This document shows positions 17,832 through 25,758 of a stretch of 64,000 nucleotides of DNA, one piece after another (the first letter of the stretch is position 1; each line of letters starts with the position of its first letter). The translations under genes and the position numbers were made by a program. Where the stretch lies: positions 558,001 through 622,000 of the forward strand of contig NZ_JAFCAR010000001.1 in assembly GCF_016820245.1 (NCBI RefSeq), given 5' to 3'. Under the pieces are notes generated by a model. It saw only the letters and a program-made list of their open reading frames with translations, ran no database searches and had not been told where the DNA came from. This DNA is from Jannaschia sp. Os4. GTDB lineage: Bacteria > Pseudomonadota > Alphaproteobacteria > Rhodobacterales > Rhodobacteraceae.

Positions 17832-18725
17832 ATGACTACGAGCAAACCTTACTCTTATGTTGCTTATATCGATGAAGCTGGTGACGATGGGCTAAGGCGC
17901 GTGCGCCCCATCGACAGCCATGGAAGCAGCGAATGGCTAGTTGTCTCAGCGGTCGTCGTGCGCGCCTCGCGAGAGAATGAAGTAAAGGATTGGGTATCAG
18001 ACATACGAGATGGTCTGTGGAGGTATAACCGCGCCACGCTTCACTTTAAGGACTTGAACGAAAACAAGCGCCTGTTCGTCTGCGATCAGCTCGCAGGCCT
18101 GAACGCTAGGTACTTTGTGGTCTGCTCCAACAAGAAAAACATGCGAGGCTACCAGAACCCGCTTGCGGAGCAGGTCCCTTCGCAGTGCTGGTTCTACAAC
18201 TGGATGACAAGGCTCCTCCTAGAGAGAGTAACCGATTTCGTTGCTTGGCGATCCGAGGTCGATTTTGGTGAGCCGCAGAAAGTCAAGATTGAATTCAGCA
18301 ACAGGGGCGGTCTTTCCTACTCGCAGATGAAGGCCTACTGGCGGTGGATTAGCTACCAAGGCGAAAATACGTTCCTCCGATTCGGCCGTATTAATTGGGA
18401 TGCGATAGACTACGAGCTTGCAAAAGTTTACCCGCATTACGATAGGGCAGGACTTCAGCTTGCAGATGTCGTAGCTAGCGCTTTCTTTAAAGCTGTTGAT
18501 AAATACAATACTGGATCATGCGATCCAAGATTTGCCGCAAAGCTTCAGCCGAGAATGGCAAGGTTTAGAGATCGACCTGCCAACTCCCCGTCCGGGTATG
18601 GAGTAAAGCTTATGCCGTCTCTGAAGGGGGCGAGGTTACTACCAGAGCAAGAACAAATCTTCCGGTACTACGGCTACCCGACCCAGTGGTGGGCCCCGGA
18701 CTCGTCTAATCCTTCGTCACGCTAG
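17832..18725 (+). CDS. DUF3800 domain protein (low-GC, probably acquired)
   Basis: 297 residues. The N-terminal YIDEAGDDG (residues ~12-20) and the later HFKDLNENKR and LQLADVVASAFFKAV (near residue 210) are the defining motifs of DUF3800, which has an RNase H-like fold with acidic residues that could bind metal. Such proteins are often found in mobile or defence contexts, but no substrate is established. Base composition is about half G+C in a window of much higher GC, and codon use (AAA, TTA, ATA, GAT) is foreign. It lies 41 bases after uvrB with no neighbouring transposase or integrase. Confidence 0.85.
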   Translation: MTTSKPYSYVAYIDEAGDDGLRRVRPIDSHGSSEWLVVSAVVVRASRENEVKDWVSDIRDGLWRYNRATLHFKDLNENKRLFVCDQLAGLNARYFVVCSNKKNMRGYQNPLAEQVPSQCWFYNWMTRLLLERVTDFVAWRSEVDFGEPQKVKIEFSNRGGLSYSQMKAYWRWISYQGENTFLRFGRINWDAIDYELAKVYPHYDRAGLQLADVVASAFFKAVDKYNTGSCDPRFAAKLQPRMARFRDRPANSPSGYGVKLMPSLKGARLLPEQEQIFRYYGYPTQWWAPDSSNPSSR

Positions 18726-18998
18726 GCTGGCATCCTAGGCACCAACCGTCCGAAGGACGCCCCTGATCATTCACAGCGACCCGAGCTACCCGGCGGCCCA
18801 CGTCTTGTTGTATCATATGTTGCGAATCAGTCAACAGAATCAAAGCTCTAGCTGTCACTCGTCGCGGCGGGTGCTAAGCGACTCTATCGCATGACGTTTT
18901 TCGAATGCATCCATAGGGCAGACGAACGCCCGCAGAAGTCCATAAACCCGACACCTCCATCCGCTCCGCACCGACGGACCACGTTGGGCCCCCCCAAC
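18726..18998. other. Non-coding stretch at the right edge of the low-GC insert
   Basis: No convincing gene here. It holds a small hairpin (CGTCC-GAA-GGACG, about 18748-18760), an AT-rich patch around 18806-18850, and then a gradual return to the high GC of the chromosome near 18930. No direct repeats marking an insertion site, tRNA fragment or integrase were found. Confidence 0.5.
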
Positions 18999-19023
18999 GG
19001 AACCATCCCCCCCGCCCCCCGTT
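18999..19023 (+). promoter_or_regulatory. Candidate EcfG-type (general stress) promoter before a small membrane protein gene
   Basis: GGAAC (18999-19003), 16 bases, CGTT (19020-19023): an exact match to the alphaproteobacterial EcfG consensus. Transcription would start near 19030, about 20 bases before the ATG at 19051. The spacer is almost pure C. Confidence 0.65.
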
Positions 19024-19050
19024 CTCCGCATGACCCCCACGGAGAGCCCC

Positions 19051-19218
19051 ATGAACTACGGCATCCTCGGCGCCATCGTCTTCGTCCTCGGCGTCTACGC
19101 GATCTACCGGGTGCTGACCTCGGGGGCCACGACCGGGACCAAGGCGATCTGGTGCATCGTCATCCTCCTCCTGCCTGTCATAGGCTTCATCGCGTGGCTC
19201 GTCGCCGGACCGAAGTGA
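19051..19218 (+). CDS. Small PLDc_N-like membrane protein
   Basis: 55 residues: two hydrophobic helices (ILGAIVFVLGVYAIYRVL and AIWCIVILLLPVIGFIAWLV) around a short Gly/Thr loop. The second helix with LLLPVIGFIAWL matches the phospholipase-D-nuclease N-terminal (PLDc_N) family of tiny inner-membrane proteins. Start choice: GGAG at 19041-19044 lies 6 bases before this ATG; an earlier in-frame ATG at 19030 has no such site and would fall on the likely transcription start. A stress role is suggested by its promoter only. Confidence 0.75.
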   Translation: MNYGILGAIVFVLGVYAIYRVLTSGATTGTKAIWCIVILLLPVIGFIAWLVAGPK

Positions 19219-19252
19219 CGCCGCCGCGCGCCGCCGCCGGCGCGCGGCTTCC

Positions 19253-19321
19253 GTAGGATGGGGTTCCACCCCATCGGGCGCACCGCCCCGATCCGAGGAA
19301 CGATGGGGCGGAACCCCATCC
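19253..19321. repeat. GTAG-headed REP-like inverted pair, locus 1
   Basis: Left unit: GTAG (19253-19256) then the palindrome GATGGGG-TTCCA-CCCCATC. Right unit (19301-19321) is its inverted copy with one mismatch in 21 bases, across 24 bases. Two REP-type hairpins facing each other form a REPIN-like structure. The right unit has lost the GTAG head. It lies just downstream of the small membrane-protein gene. Related units occur at 41846 and 62485. Confidence 0.65.
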
Positions 19322-19345
19322 GGCGCCGTCCCCCCGGCGACGCGG

Positions 19346-19894
19346 CTACCCGACCGCCCCCTCCCCCACCTCCAAGAGCACCGGCACCACCACCTCCTCC
19401 TCGTCGGTCAGGTGCCGGTCGAGGAACCGCCCCATCCCCTCCAGCCGCTCCGCCAGCGACCCCGCCGCGCCGCCGCGCAGCACCGCGTTCGCCGCCCCCG
19501 CCAGCCCCTCCAGCTCCTCGTGCAGCCGGTGGTGGTCCGCGTCCAGCAGCGCGAATCCCCGCTCCAGTGACGGGGCCAAGGCGGCCAGCCGGGGGAAGTA
19601 GTGGTGGTCCTCCACCCCGTGATGCTCCTCCAGCCCATGGAGGAACGCGCCCCCCAGCCGCTGCAGCCGGACGGCGTGGTCGCGCGGGTCCAGCGCCCCG
19701 TCCGCCCGCGCCCGCGCGTCCGCGGTCAGCGCGTCCAGCAGGCGGCGGAACCCGAGATGCCGCTCCAGCCAGAACCGGGTCAGCGGACCGAACTCCGGAT
19801 GCGCCGCCCATCCGTCGCGGGGATGCGCCACCAGCAGGGTGCGGAGCGCGGGCGGCAGGCCGGTGCGGGTGGCGAGGTTCAGGTCGTCCGTCAT
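19346..19894 (-). CDS. Hemerythrin-like (HHE) domain protein
   Basis: 182 residues, cytoplasmic, four-helix HHE fold. The iron ligands can be followed: H in WLERHLGF, HGLEEHHGVEDHHYFPRL (HHxxEDxxYF motif), DADHHRLHEEL, and FLDRHLTDEEEVV at the C-terminus. Such proteins bind a di-iron centre and may sense or store O2, NO or iron. ATG at 19894 was preferred over an upstream start whose extension is Pro/Cys-rich and not conserved in the family. No obvious operon partner. Confidence 0.8.
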   Translation of the reverse strand: MTDDLNLATRTGLPPALRTLLVAHPRDGWAAHPEFGPLTRFWLERHLGFRRLLDALTADARARADGALDPRDHAVRLQRLGGAFLHGLEEHHGVEDHHYFPRLAALAPSLERGFALLDADHHRLHEELEGLAGAANAVLRGGAAGSLAERLEGMGRFLDRHLTDEEEVVVPVLLEVGEGAVG

Positions 19895-19994
19895 GCGACC
19901 GCATGTACAGGGCGCGCGCGGAGGGTGCACGAGGGGCGCTCCACGGCGACCGGTGGTAACGTTCCGTTAACCCCCCTCCCCCACCCTCGCCCGG

Positions 19995-20648
19995 ATGCGC
20001 GCGATTCTCGCCTTCCTGCTGCTCGCCACGCCGCTCCACGCCGGGCCGTGGCCGCGCGCGGAGGGGGCCGTCTACTGGCTGCTGCAGCACGAGACCGGCA
20101 CCGAATGGTCCACGCTCTACGCCGAATGGGGCGGCCCCCACCGCCTGACCTTCGGCCTCGACGCGGGCGGCCACGCCCTCGCCTTGGCCGACGGCACCCC
20201 CGGCCTCGCCCGCTGGCGCAGCTTCGTGCGCTACCCGCTCGGCCCCGACGCGTGGACGTGGCGCCTCGCGGTCGAGGGGGGAATCGGCTCGGACCTCGCC
20301 GCGTCCGAGGCCGGCGAGGCGGTGGTCCCCCGCGCCACGCTCGGCCTCACGGCGGGGCGGGGGTTCCGGTGGCGCGGCGAGGACGGCTGGGGGTCCGTCA
20401 CCCTGCGCGCCGAGCGGGCCGAGCGCCTGCCCCTGCGCCTCTCGGGCGGGGCCAAGCTCGGCTGGAAGCCCACCCCGCGCGACACCGTGGAGATCAGCGT
20501 CGACGGCGAGCGCACCGCGGACGCGGCCTACTGGACCGTCGGCCCGACCTACCAGCGCCGGGTCGGCCCGGTCCTGCTGCGCGGCAGCGTCCGGCTGGAC
20601 GAGGCGGGCGAGGCGCGGTGGCGCCTCGGGATCGCGGGGGAGTTCTAG
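19995..20648 (+). CDS. Exported beta-rich, outer-membrane-like hypothetical protein
   Basis: 217 residues with a short signal peptide (MRAILAFLLLATPLHA). The rest is a series of alternating aromatic/hydrophobic strands (GWGSVTLRAERAE, LRLSGGAKLGWKP, DTVEISVDGERT, AYWTVGPTYQRRV) ending RWRLGIAGEF, with a terminal Phe as in many outer-membrane barrels. I do not recognise a family. An outer-membrane beta-barrel is inferred from strand pattern and the terminal Phe only. It stands alone, convergent with the DUF427 gene. Confidence 0.6.
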   Translation: MRAILAFLLLATPLHAGPWPRAEGAVYWLLQHETGTEWSTLYAEWGGPHRLTFGLDAGGHALALADGTPGLARWRSFVRYPLGPDAWTWRLAVEGGIGSDLAASEAGEAVVPRATLGLTAGRGFRWRGEDGWGSVTLRAERAERLPLRLSGGAKLGWKPTPRDTVEISVDGERTADAAYWTVGPTYQRRVGPVLLRGSVRLDEAGEARWRLGIAGEF

Positions 20649-20649
20649 C

Positions 20650-21126
20650 TCACCACCCCTCCGTGCCCGGCGCGCCCTTGACCGTGCCGACGAGGTTCGG
20701 CGTCACCCAGCCGCCGTAGAACCCGCCCGGCTGGGGCGACACCTCCAGCCCGCCGACCGTCGCCCGGTCGAGGGCGCGGGCGTAGATCGCGACGAACCCC
20801 GCGATGGGCGCGAAGCGGGCGGTGGGCTTGGGGTAGGACCACGCCGCCCGCCCCGCGACGACGCCGCCGGCGCCCACGTCCCAATAGGCCGCCCGCCCCT
20901 TCCACTCGCAGACCGAGCCGCCCCCGGCGGGCCGCAGGTCGGCGTCGATCTCGGCGGGGGGGAGGTAGTAGGTCGGCGCGTGATGGGTCTCCAGGACGCG
21001 CCACGCGGCGCGGGTCCGCACGATCTCCACGCCGCCGAGCCACGCGGCCACCTCCTGCGGGACGCGCTCCAAGGCGGGGGGGCGGGGGTAGGACTGGACG
21101 TCCTCCTCGGGCAGCGGCGCCGTCAC
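20650..21126 (-). CDS. DUF427 domain protein
   Basis: 158 residues. Motifs of the DUF427 small beta-barrel family: PTYYLPPAEIDADL, SVCEWKGRAAYWDV and AAWSYPKPTARFAPIAGFVAIYA. The family is widespread and of unknown function; some members are described as nucleotidyltransferase-like in databases without proof. It starts with GTG overlapping the DUF5665 stop (GTGA), so the two are translated together. No signal peptide. Confidence 0.8.
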   Translation of the reverse strand: MTAPLPEEDVQSYPRPPALERVPQEVAAWLGGVEIVRTRAAWRVLETHHAPTYYLPPAEIDADLRPAGGGSVCEWKGRAAYWDVGAGGVVAGRAAWSYPKPTARFAPIAGFVAIYARALDRATVGGLEVSPQPGGFYGGWVTPNLVGTVKGAPGTEGW

Positions 21127-21440
21127 TGCCCCTGCACCGCGTCCTCGACGCCCTCCTCCACGGCCTCCTGCAGCTCGGGCTGGATGATCTCGATGACCTC
21201 GGTGGCCCAGTCGCCGATGATCGGGATGAAGTTGATCTGGCTCAGCGACCAGACCACGACCGACAGCACCACCGTCGCGCCCAGCACGCCGCCGAGGCCG
21301 AAGGCGATGCCGCGCGCCAGCTGGAACATGATGAGGCGCGGCATGGAGTTGTGGACCTGGATGAACCGGTGCCGGTTCATCCGCGCCATCTCGCGGCGCA
21401 GCGCCGCCACCTCGTCGAGGAACTTGGTCTGATCGTCCAT
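21123..21440 (-). CDS. DUF5665 small membrane protein
   Basis: 105 residues: a charged N-terminal helix (LDEVAALRREMARMNRHRFIQVHNS), a short amphipathic piece, one long hydrophobic segment (IAFGLGGVLGATVVLSVVVWSL) and an acidic C-terminal helix. This matches the DUF5665 family, single-pass inner-membrane proteins of unknown function. Coupled to the DUF427 gene by a four-base overlap. Confidence 0.75.
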   Translation of the reverse strand: MDDQTKFLDEVAALRREMARMNRHRFIQVHNSMPRLIMFQLARGIAFGLGGVLGATVVLSVVVWSLSQINFIPIIGDWATEVIEIIQPELQEAVEEGVEDAVQGQ

Positions 21441-21467
21441 GGCGCGCGACCCTAGCGGCGCACGGGG

Positions 21468-21941
21468 TCAGAGCAAGCCGCGAAACGCCACGTAGGCCGC
21501 CGCCGCGACCGCGTTGGACAGGTTGAGCGAGCGGACGTGCGGCGAGCGCATCGGCAGCCGCACCGCCCGGTCCCGCCGCCCGTCGAGCACCGCGCCCGGC
21601 AGGCCCACCGTCTCCGACCCGAACAGGAGGTGCGCGTCCGGCGGCCAGTCCACCTCGTAGCAGGTGCGCGGCCCGAACTCCTCGAAGGGGAACAGCGCCG
21701 CCTCGCGCGCGCCGCGCCGGGACGCGAAGTCGTCCCAGTCCGCGTACTCGTGCAGCGGCACGTGCGGCCAGTAGTCCAGCCCCGCCCGCCGCACCGCCTT
21801 CTCGTCGAGCGAGAAGCCCAGCGGGTGCACGAGGCAGAGGTCGACCTCCAAGGCGGCGCAGGTGCGCGCGATGGTGCCCGTGTTGCCGGGGATCAGCGGC
21901 TCGACGAGGACGATCGCGGGCCGGGGCGCGGCGCGCGTCAC
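21468..21941 (-). CDS. trmL: tRNA (cytidine(34)-2'-O)-methyltransferase
   Basis: 157-residue SPOUT methyltransferase that 2'-O-methylates the wobble base of certain leucine tRNAs. Hallmarks: VLVEPLIPGNTGTIARTCAAL near the N-terminus, LVHPLGF, RAGLDYW, LLFGSETVGLP and the knot motif SLNLSNAVAAAAY at the C-terminus. Length is exactly that of TrmL. It begins at GTG inside the dacB stop (GTGA). Confidence 0.93.
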   Translation of the reverse strand: MTRAAPRPAIVLVEPLIPGNTGTIARTCAALEVDLCLVHPLGFSLDEKAVRRAGLDYWPHVPLHEYADWDDFASRRGAREAALFPFEEFGPRTCYEVDWPPDAHLLFGSETVGLPGAVLDGRRDRAVRLPMRSPHVRSLNLSNAVAAAAYVAFRGLL

Positions 21942-23401
21942 GCGTGGACCCGCGCCCACCGCTCGATCAGCTTGAACTGCATGTTGCGCGCGCGGCGGCC
22001 CCACGACTGGCCGCCCTCCGGCCGCTCCCGCTCGCCCACCGACAGGCCGGCGCGCCGCGCCGTGTCGGCGGCGAAGATCGCGAAGGCCATCGGGCGCCCG
22101 CCCGCGTCGAAGTAGCCCGCGAGGCCCGAGACGAAGTTGAGCGTGCCGGTCTTGGCCTGGATCGGCAGCGACTTGTCCTCGTAGAGGCGCAGCTCCTTCA
22201 TCAGCGGCCGGATGCGGCCCATCGCGCCGGGCGCGACGAGCGCGCGCGCCATGTCGGCCGCGTTGATCCGCGACGTGCCGTTCAGCCCCGAGTGGTCGTC
22301 GAAGTCCGGTCGCCGCGCGCCCGTCGTCGCGCCCAGCCACGTCGACATCGCCCCCGCCGAGGCCCCCAGCGACCGGGTCGGCGCGCCGCGCGCGGCGGAG
22401 GCGGAGAGGCCCAGCACCTCCGCCGTGAGGTTGTTCGAGAACTTCAGCATCGCCGACGCTACCCGGTCCAGCGACGCCCCCTGCTGCACCGCGATCACCG
22501 TGCCCTGCGGCACCCCGCCCGAGGCCCGCGCCGCGGCGGGGGCGGCGACGCCGTTGGCCCGCAGCATCGTGCGCATCACGTCGCCCGCGTAGAGCAGCGG
22601 GTTGCGCACCGGCAGCCAGCGCGACCCCGAGCCGCCCAGCTGGCGGCGGGCCACGGTCCACGCGTCGATCCCGTCCGCGTCGGCATAGGTGTAGACCGGC
22701 AGCGACCGGTCCGCGATCCGCATCCGCGAGGTCGAGACGCCGGGGCGGAAGCGGTCCGTCCGCGCGTCCATCGCGGTGGTGTAGCCCGACCCGCCCCGCG
22801 CCCACGAGAAGTGCACCCGGTTGAAGTTGAGGTTCAGCCCCGAGACGGCGGGGTTGTAGCCCACGTGCTCCGGCTGGGCGCGGTCGATCCGCTCGATGGT
22901 CCGGAGCGGGCCGGGATGCACGAGGAGCCGCCCGCCCACCTCCGACAGGCCGGCGGCGCGGGCGTCGGCGGCCAGCGCGTGCAGCCCGTCCGTGTCCAGC
23001 GACGGGTCGCCGCCGCCCACCAGCACGAGATCCCCCTCCAGCCGCCCGTTCCGGATCGGCCCGGTGGCGATCAGGCGGGTCTGGAAGCGGTGCCCCGCGC
23101 CCATCGCCTCGAGCGCGTAGAGCGCGGTCACCGCCTTGAGCACCGAGGCGGGCGGCAGCGCGCGCAGGGGGCTGCCCGTCTCGACCGGCGCGCCCGTGCG
23201 CGCGTCGACGAGGGCGAAGCCCACCTGCGCCCGCGACCCGAGGTTGGCCTCCGCGACGATCCGGTCGGCGCCGGGCGTGGTCCGCGCGATCCAGTCCTCG
23301 GGCCGCGCGTCGGGGCGGGTCGAGGTCGGCGGCGGGTTCGCGCAGGCCGGCAGGCCCGCCAAGGCCACCGCGCCGCCCCCGAGGAACGCACGTCGCTTCA
23401 T
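21938..23401 (-). CDS. dacB: D-alanyl-D-alanine carboxypeptidase/endopeptidase (PBP4 type)
   Basis: 487-residue class C penicillin-binding protein that trims peptidoglycan. The active-site triad is visible: SVLK (SxxK) near residue 85, SNN in FSNNLTAEVLGL, and KTG in QAKTGTLNFVSGLAGYF. The N-terminus MKRRAFLGGGAVALAGLPAC carries a twin-arginine-like RRAFLG and a lipobox-like LPAC, so it may be a Tat-exported lipoprotein, unlike E. coli DacB. The start at 23401 was chosen because it begins this signal. Overlaps trmL (GTGA). Confidence 0.92.
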   Translation of the reverse strand: MKRRAFLGGGAVALAGLPACANPPPTSTRPDARPEDWIARTTPGADRIVAEANLGSRAQVGFALVDARTGAPVETGSPLRALPPASVLKAVTALYALEAMGAGHRFQTRLIATGPIRNGRLEGDLVLVGGGDPSLDTDGLHALAADARAAGLSEVGGRLLVHPGPLRTIERIDRAQPEHVGYNPAVSGLNLNFNRVHFSWARGGSGYTTAMDARTDRFRPGVSTSRMRIADRSLPVYTYADADGIDAWTVARRQLGGSGSRWLPVRNPLLYAGDVMRTMLRANGVAAPAAARASGGVPQGTVIAVQQGASLDRVASAMLKFSNNLTAEVLGLSASAARGAPTRSLGASAGAMSTWLGATTGARRPDFDDHSGLNGTSRINAADMARALVAPGAMGRIRPLMKELRLYEDKSLPIQAKTGTLNFVSGLAGYFDAGGRPMAFAIFAADTARRAGLSVGERERPEGGQSWGRRARNMQFKLIERWARVHA

Positions 23402-23529
23402 CGTCAATCCTCCCCGCACTCGCCGCTTGGCTTCGCACCCTTCGCCCCGGTTGTGAACCCGCCCGGACCGCTTCCGCGCGCGCCGGAGCGGGGGATGTCG
23501 CACGCGTGATCGCATGGTAGCGCGCGGGC

Positions 23530-24378
23530 ATGGACATGGCCCGCCTCCGCGCCGTGGGCCTGATGGTCCTCGGCATGTCGCTGATCCCCGTGGGGGACAC
23601 GGCGGGCAAGCTGCTGACCGGGGCGCACGGGGTCGCGCCCGGCTTCGTCGCCTTCGCGCGCTTCGCGGTGGGCGCCGCGATGGTGGCGCTGCTGCTGCGC
23701 GCGCCGGTGGACTGGCGGCTGTGGCGGGACGGGCGGGTGTGGCTGCGCGCGGCGCTGATCGCCGCCGGGATCGGCTGCATCCTCACGGCGCTGCGGACCG
23801 AGCCCATCGCCTCGGTCTTCGGGGCGTTCTTCGTCGGGCCCCTCGTCTCCTACGCGCTCAGCGTGCTGCTCCTCGGCGAACGGGCGCAGCCCGCGCGCGC
23901 CGCCCTGCTCGGGCTGGGGTTCGTCGGCACGCTCATGGTGGTGCGCCCCGGGGGCGAGATGGCGCCGGGCCTGCTCTGGGCGGTGGCGGCGGGGGTGTTC
24001 TACGGGTCGTTCCTGACCGCCTCGCGCTGGCTGCGAAACGCGGGCGCGCCGATGCAGCTGATGCTGACCCAGACGGCGATGGGGACGATCCTGCTGGCCC
24101 CGCTGGCATGGGGGGCGTGGCCGCCCGCCACGGCGGAGGTCGGGGGGCTGCTGCTGGTCTCGGGGCTGGCCTCGGCCACGGGGAACATCCTCCTGATCTT
24201 CGCCTACCGGCGGGCGGCGGCCACCGAGCTCGCGCCCTTCGTCTACACGCAGCTGGTGGCGGCGACGGCGCTCGGCTGGCTGGTCTTCGGCACGTGGCCC
24301 GACGCGGTGGGGGCGGCGGGCCTCGCGCTGCTGCTGGCCTCGGGGCTGGCGACGCTGGCGCTGCGGCGCCCGGCCTGA
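23530..24378 (+). CDS. DMT-superfamily (EamA) transporter
   Basis: 282 residues with ten predicted transmembrane helices in two EamA repeats (first starting LRAVGLMVLGMSLIPVGDTAGKLL, second near GLLWAVAAGVFYGSFLTASRWL). Repeat-typical motifs are RFAVGAAMV and EPIASVFGAFFVGPLVSYALSVLLLGERA. Inner-membrane metabolite exporter or importer; substrate cannot be deduced. Divergent from dacB with 128 bases between starts, in which no clear operator was seen. Confidence 0.85.
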   Translation: MDMARLRAVGLMVLGMSLIPVGDTAGKLLTGAHGVAPGFVAFARFAVGAAMVALLLRAPVDWRLWRDGRVWLRAALIAAGIGCILTALRTEPIASVFGAFFVGPLVSYALSVLLLGERAQPARAALLGLGFVGTLMVVRPGGEMAPGLLWAVAAGVFYGSFLTASRWLRNAGAPMQLMLTQTAMGTILLAPLAWGAWPPATAEVGGLLLVSGLASATGNILLIFAYRRAAATELAPFVYTQLVAATALGWLVFGTWPDAVGAAGLALLLASGLATLALRRPA

Positions 24379-24416
24379 CGGGGCGGGCGCCGCCGCCCGC
24401 GCGGACGACGTGGCGG

Positions 24417-25712
24417 TCATCCCTCCCGCGCGCCCCCGCCCCCGCTCTCGCCCTCGCACCGCATCAGCATGAAGCTGATGTCGTCGTCGAACCCGTTGAT
24501 GTCGGCATGGGCGCGCAGCCCCTCCTCCAGCGCGGCGACCTGCGCGTCGAGGTCGTCGCCCGGCGGCAGGTCCGCGAGCATCCGGTCCAGCCCCTCCTCG
24601 CCCAGCATCTCGCCCCACGTGTCGGCGCAGTCCGTCAGCCCGTCCGAGTAGATCAGCAGCCGGTCCCCCGGCGCCAGCCGCTCCTCCACCGTGGACCACG
24701 CAGCGTCCGGCAACAGGCCCACGGGCGGCCCGCCCGGGCCGATCCGGCGGGGCGGACCGCCCGCGCCGGGCAGCACGATGGGGTGGGGGTGGCCCGCTTG
24801 GCAGTAGCGCAGCCACCCGGTGCTGCAGTCGAAGAACGCGAGCAGCGCGGTGAAGTAGACGTCGCCGCCGCCGAGGCGGATCATGTGCGCGTTGAGCCGC
24901 CCCATCACCACGTCGGGCGGGTCGGAGACCAGCGGCGGCACGTCGCCCTCGTCGACGCGTCCGGTCCAGACGTCGTAGCGCCCCATGAGCCCGGCCAGCC
25001 GCCCGGTCATCAGCGCCGAGGCGATCCCGTGCCCCGACACGTCCAGCGACCACAGCGCCAGCCCGCCCCCGTCGCGGGGCGCGTAGCCCATGAAGTCGCC
25101 GCCGATCTGCCCGGCCGTCAGGAGCGACAGCCGCAGGTCCGCGTCGCCCACGCGGGCGGCGAGCGGGGGCAGCATCGCGCGCTGCAAATCCCTCGCCTCG
25201 GCGAGGTCGCGCGCCACGGCGGCGTTGCGCGCCCGCAGGTCCTCCAGCATCGCGCGCTCCTCGTAGACGCGCAGCGCGAGGCGGTCCTGCGTCTCGATCA
25301 GGCGCTGGCCGACGTCGATCCGCGCGCGCAGCTCGTCGGGGCTGACGGGGAGGACGAGGTAGTCGTCCGCGCCCGCGTCCAGCCCCGCCGCCCGCGCCGC
25401 GCCGTCGGCCCAGAAATGGACCAGCATCAGGAAGGTGTAGGACCGCGCCCGTGCGGCGGCCACGAGGTCGAACACCGCCCCGTCGCCCAGTTCGGTCGTG
25501 CCGATCACGATCCGCGCGCGGCGATCGGCCAGCGCGGCGGCCACGCGCTCGGGGCTGTCGGCGACCACCGCCTCGAGGCCCATCCGCTCCATCGTGCGGG
25601 CGAGGCCGCGCGCGCGCGCCGCGTTCACGTCCGCCACGACCACCGTCCAAGGGCCCGTCGGCGGCAGGTCCGGCGCGGACGCGGAATCGAAGGCCTGCGG
25701 CATCATCGTCAT
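24417..25712 (-). CDS. SpoIIE-type protein phosphatase with a degenerate receiver domain
   Basis: 431 residues. Residues ~20-140 have the CheY-like receiver fold, but the usual phospho-acceptor position reads IVIGTTELGDG (no Asp), the acidic pair is reduced to VVVADV, and the conserved Lys is missing (YLVLPVSP instead of YxxKPF). A helical linker (RLIETQDRLALRVYEERAMLEDLRARN) leads to a PP2C/SpoIIE domain with LQRAMLP, GGDFMGY, LDVSGHGIASALMT, RYCQAGHPHPIVL, YSDGLTDC and GFDDDISFML. It probably dephosphorylates an anti-sigma-antagonist-type protein. ATG 25712 was preferred over a GTG at 25730 because GAGG lies 5 bases upstream. Confidence 0.85.
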   Translation of the reverse strand: MTMMPQAFDSASAPDLPPTGPWTVVVADVNAARARGLARTMERMGLEAVVADSPERVAAALADRRARIVIGTTELGDGAVFDLVAAARARSYTFLMLVHFWADGAARAAGLDAGADDYLVLPVSPDELRARIDVGQRLIETQDRLALRVYEERAMLEDLRARNAAVARDLAEARDLQRAMLPPLAARVGDADLRLSLLTAGQIGGDFMGYAPRDGGGLALWSLDVSGHGIASALMTGRLAGLMGRYDVWTGRVDEGDVPPLVSDPPDVVMGRLNAHMIRLGGGDVYFTALLAFFDCSTGWLRYCQAGHPHPIVLPGAGGPPRRIGPGGPPVGLLPDAAWSTVEERLAPGDRLLIYSDGLTDCADTWGEMLGEEGLDRMLADLPPGDDLDAQVAALEEGLRAHADINGFDDDISFMLMRCEGESGGGGAREG

Positions 25713-25758
25713 GCCGCCCTCATCGCGCACGGGTCTTAACGGCCCGTGAACGGGCCCC

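Noticed and set aside
17791-19050. Complete mobile element or defence island around the DUF3800 gene
   Set aside because: No transposase, integrase, flanking direct repeat or second foreign gene is visible; only the single low-GC gene and a short flank.
19955-19975. GGTAACGTTCCGTTAACC before the gene at 19995 as an EcfG site or operator
   Set aside because: GGAAC occurs only on the minus strand and no CGTT lies at the right distance; the symmetry is broken by an extra base.
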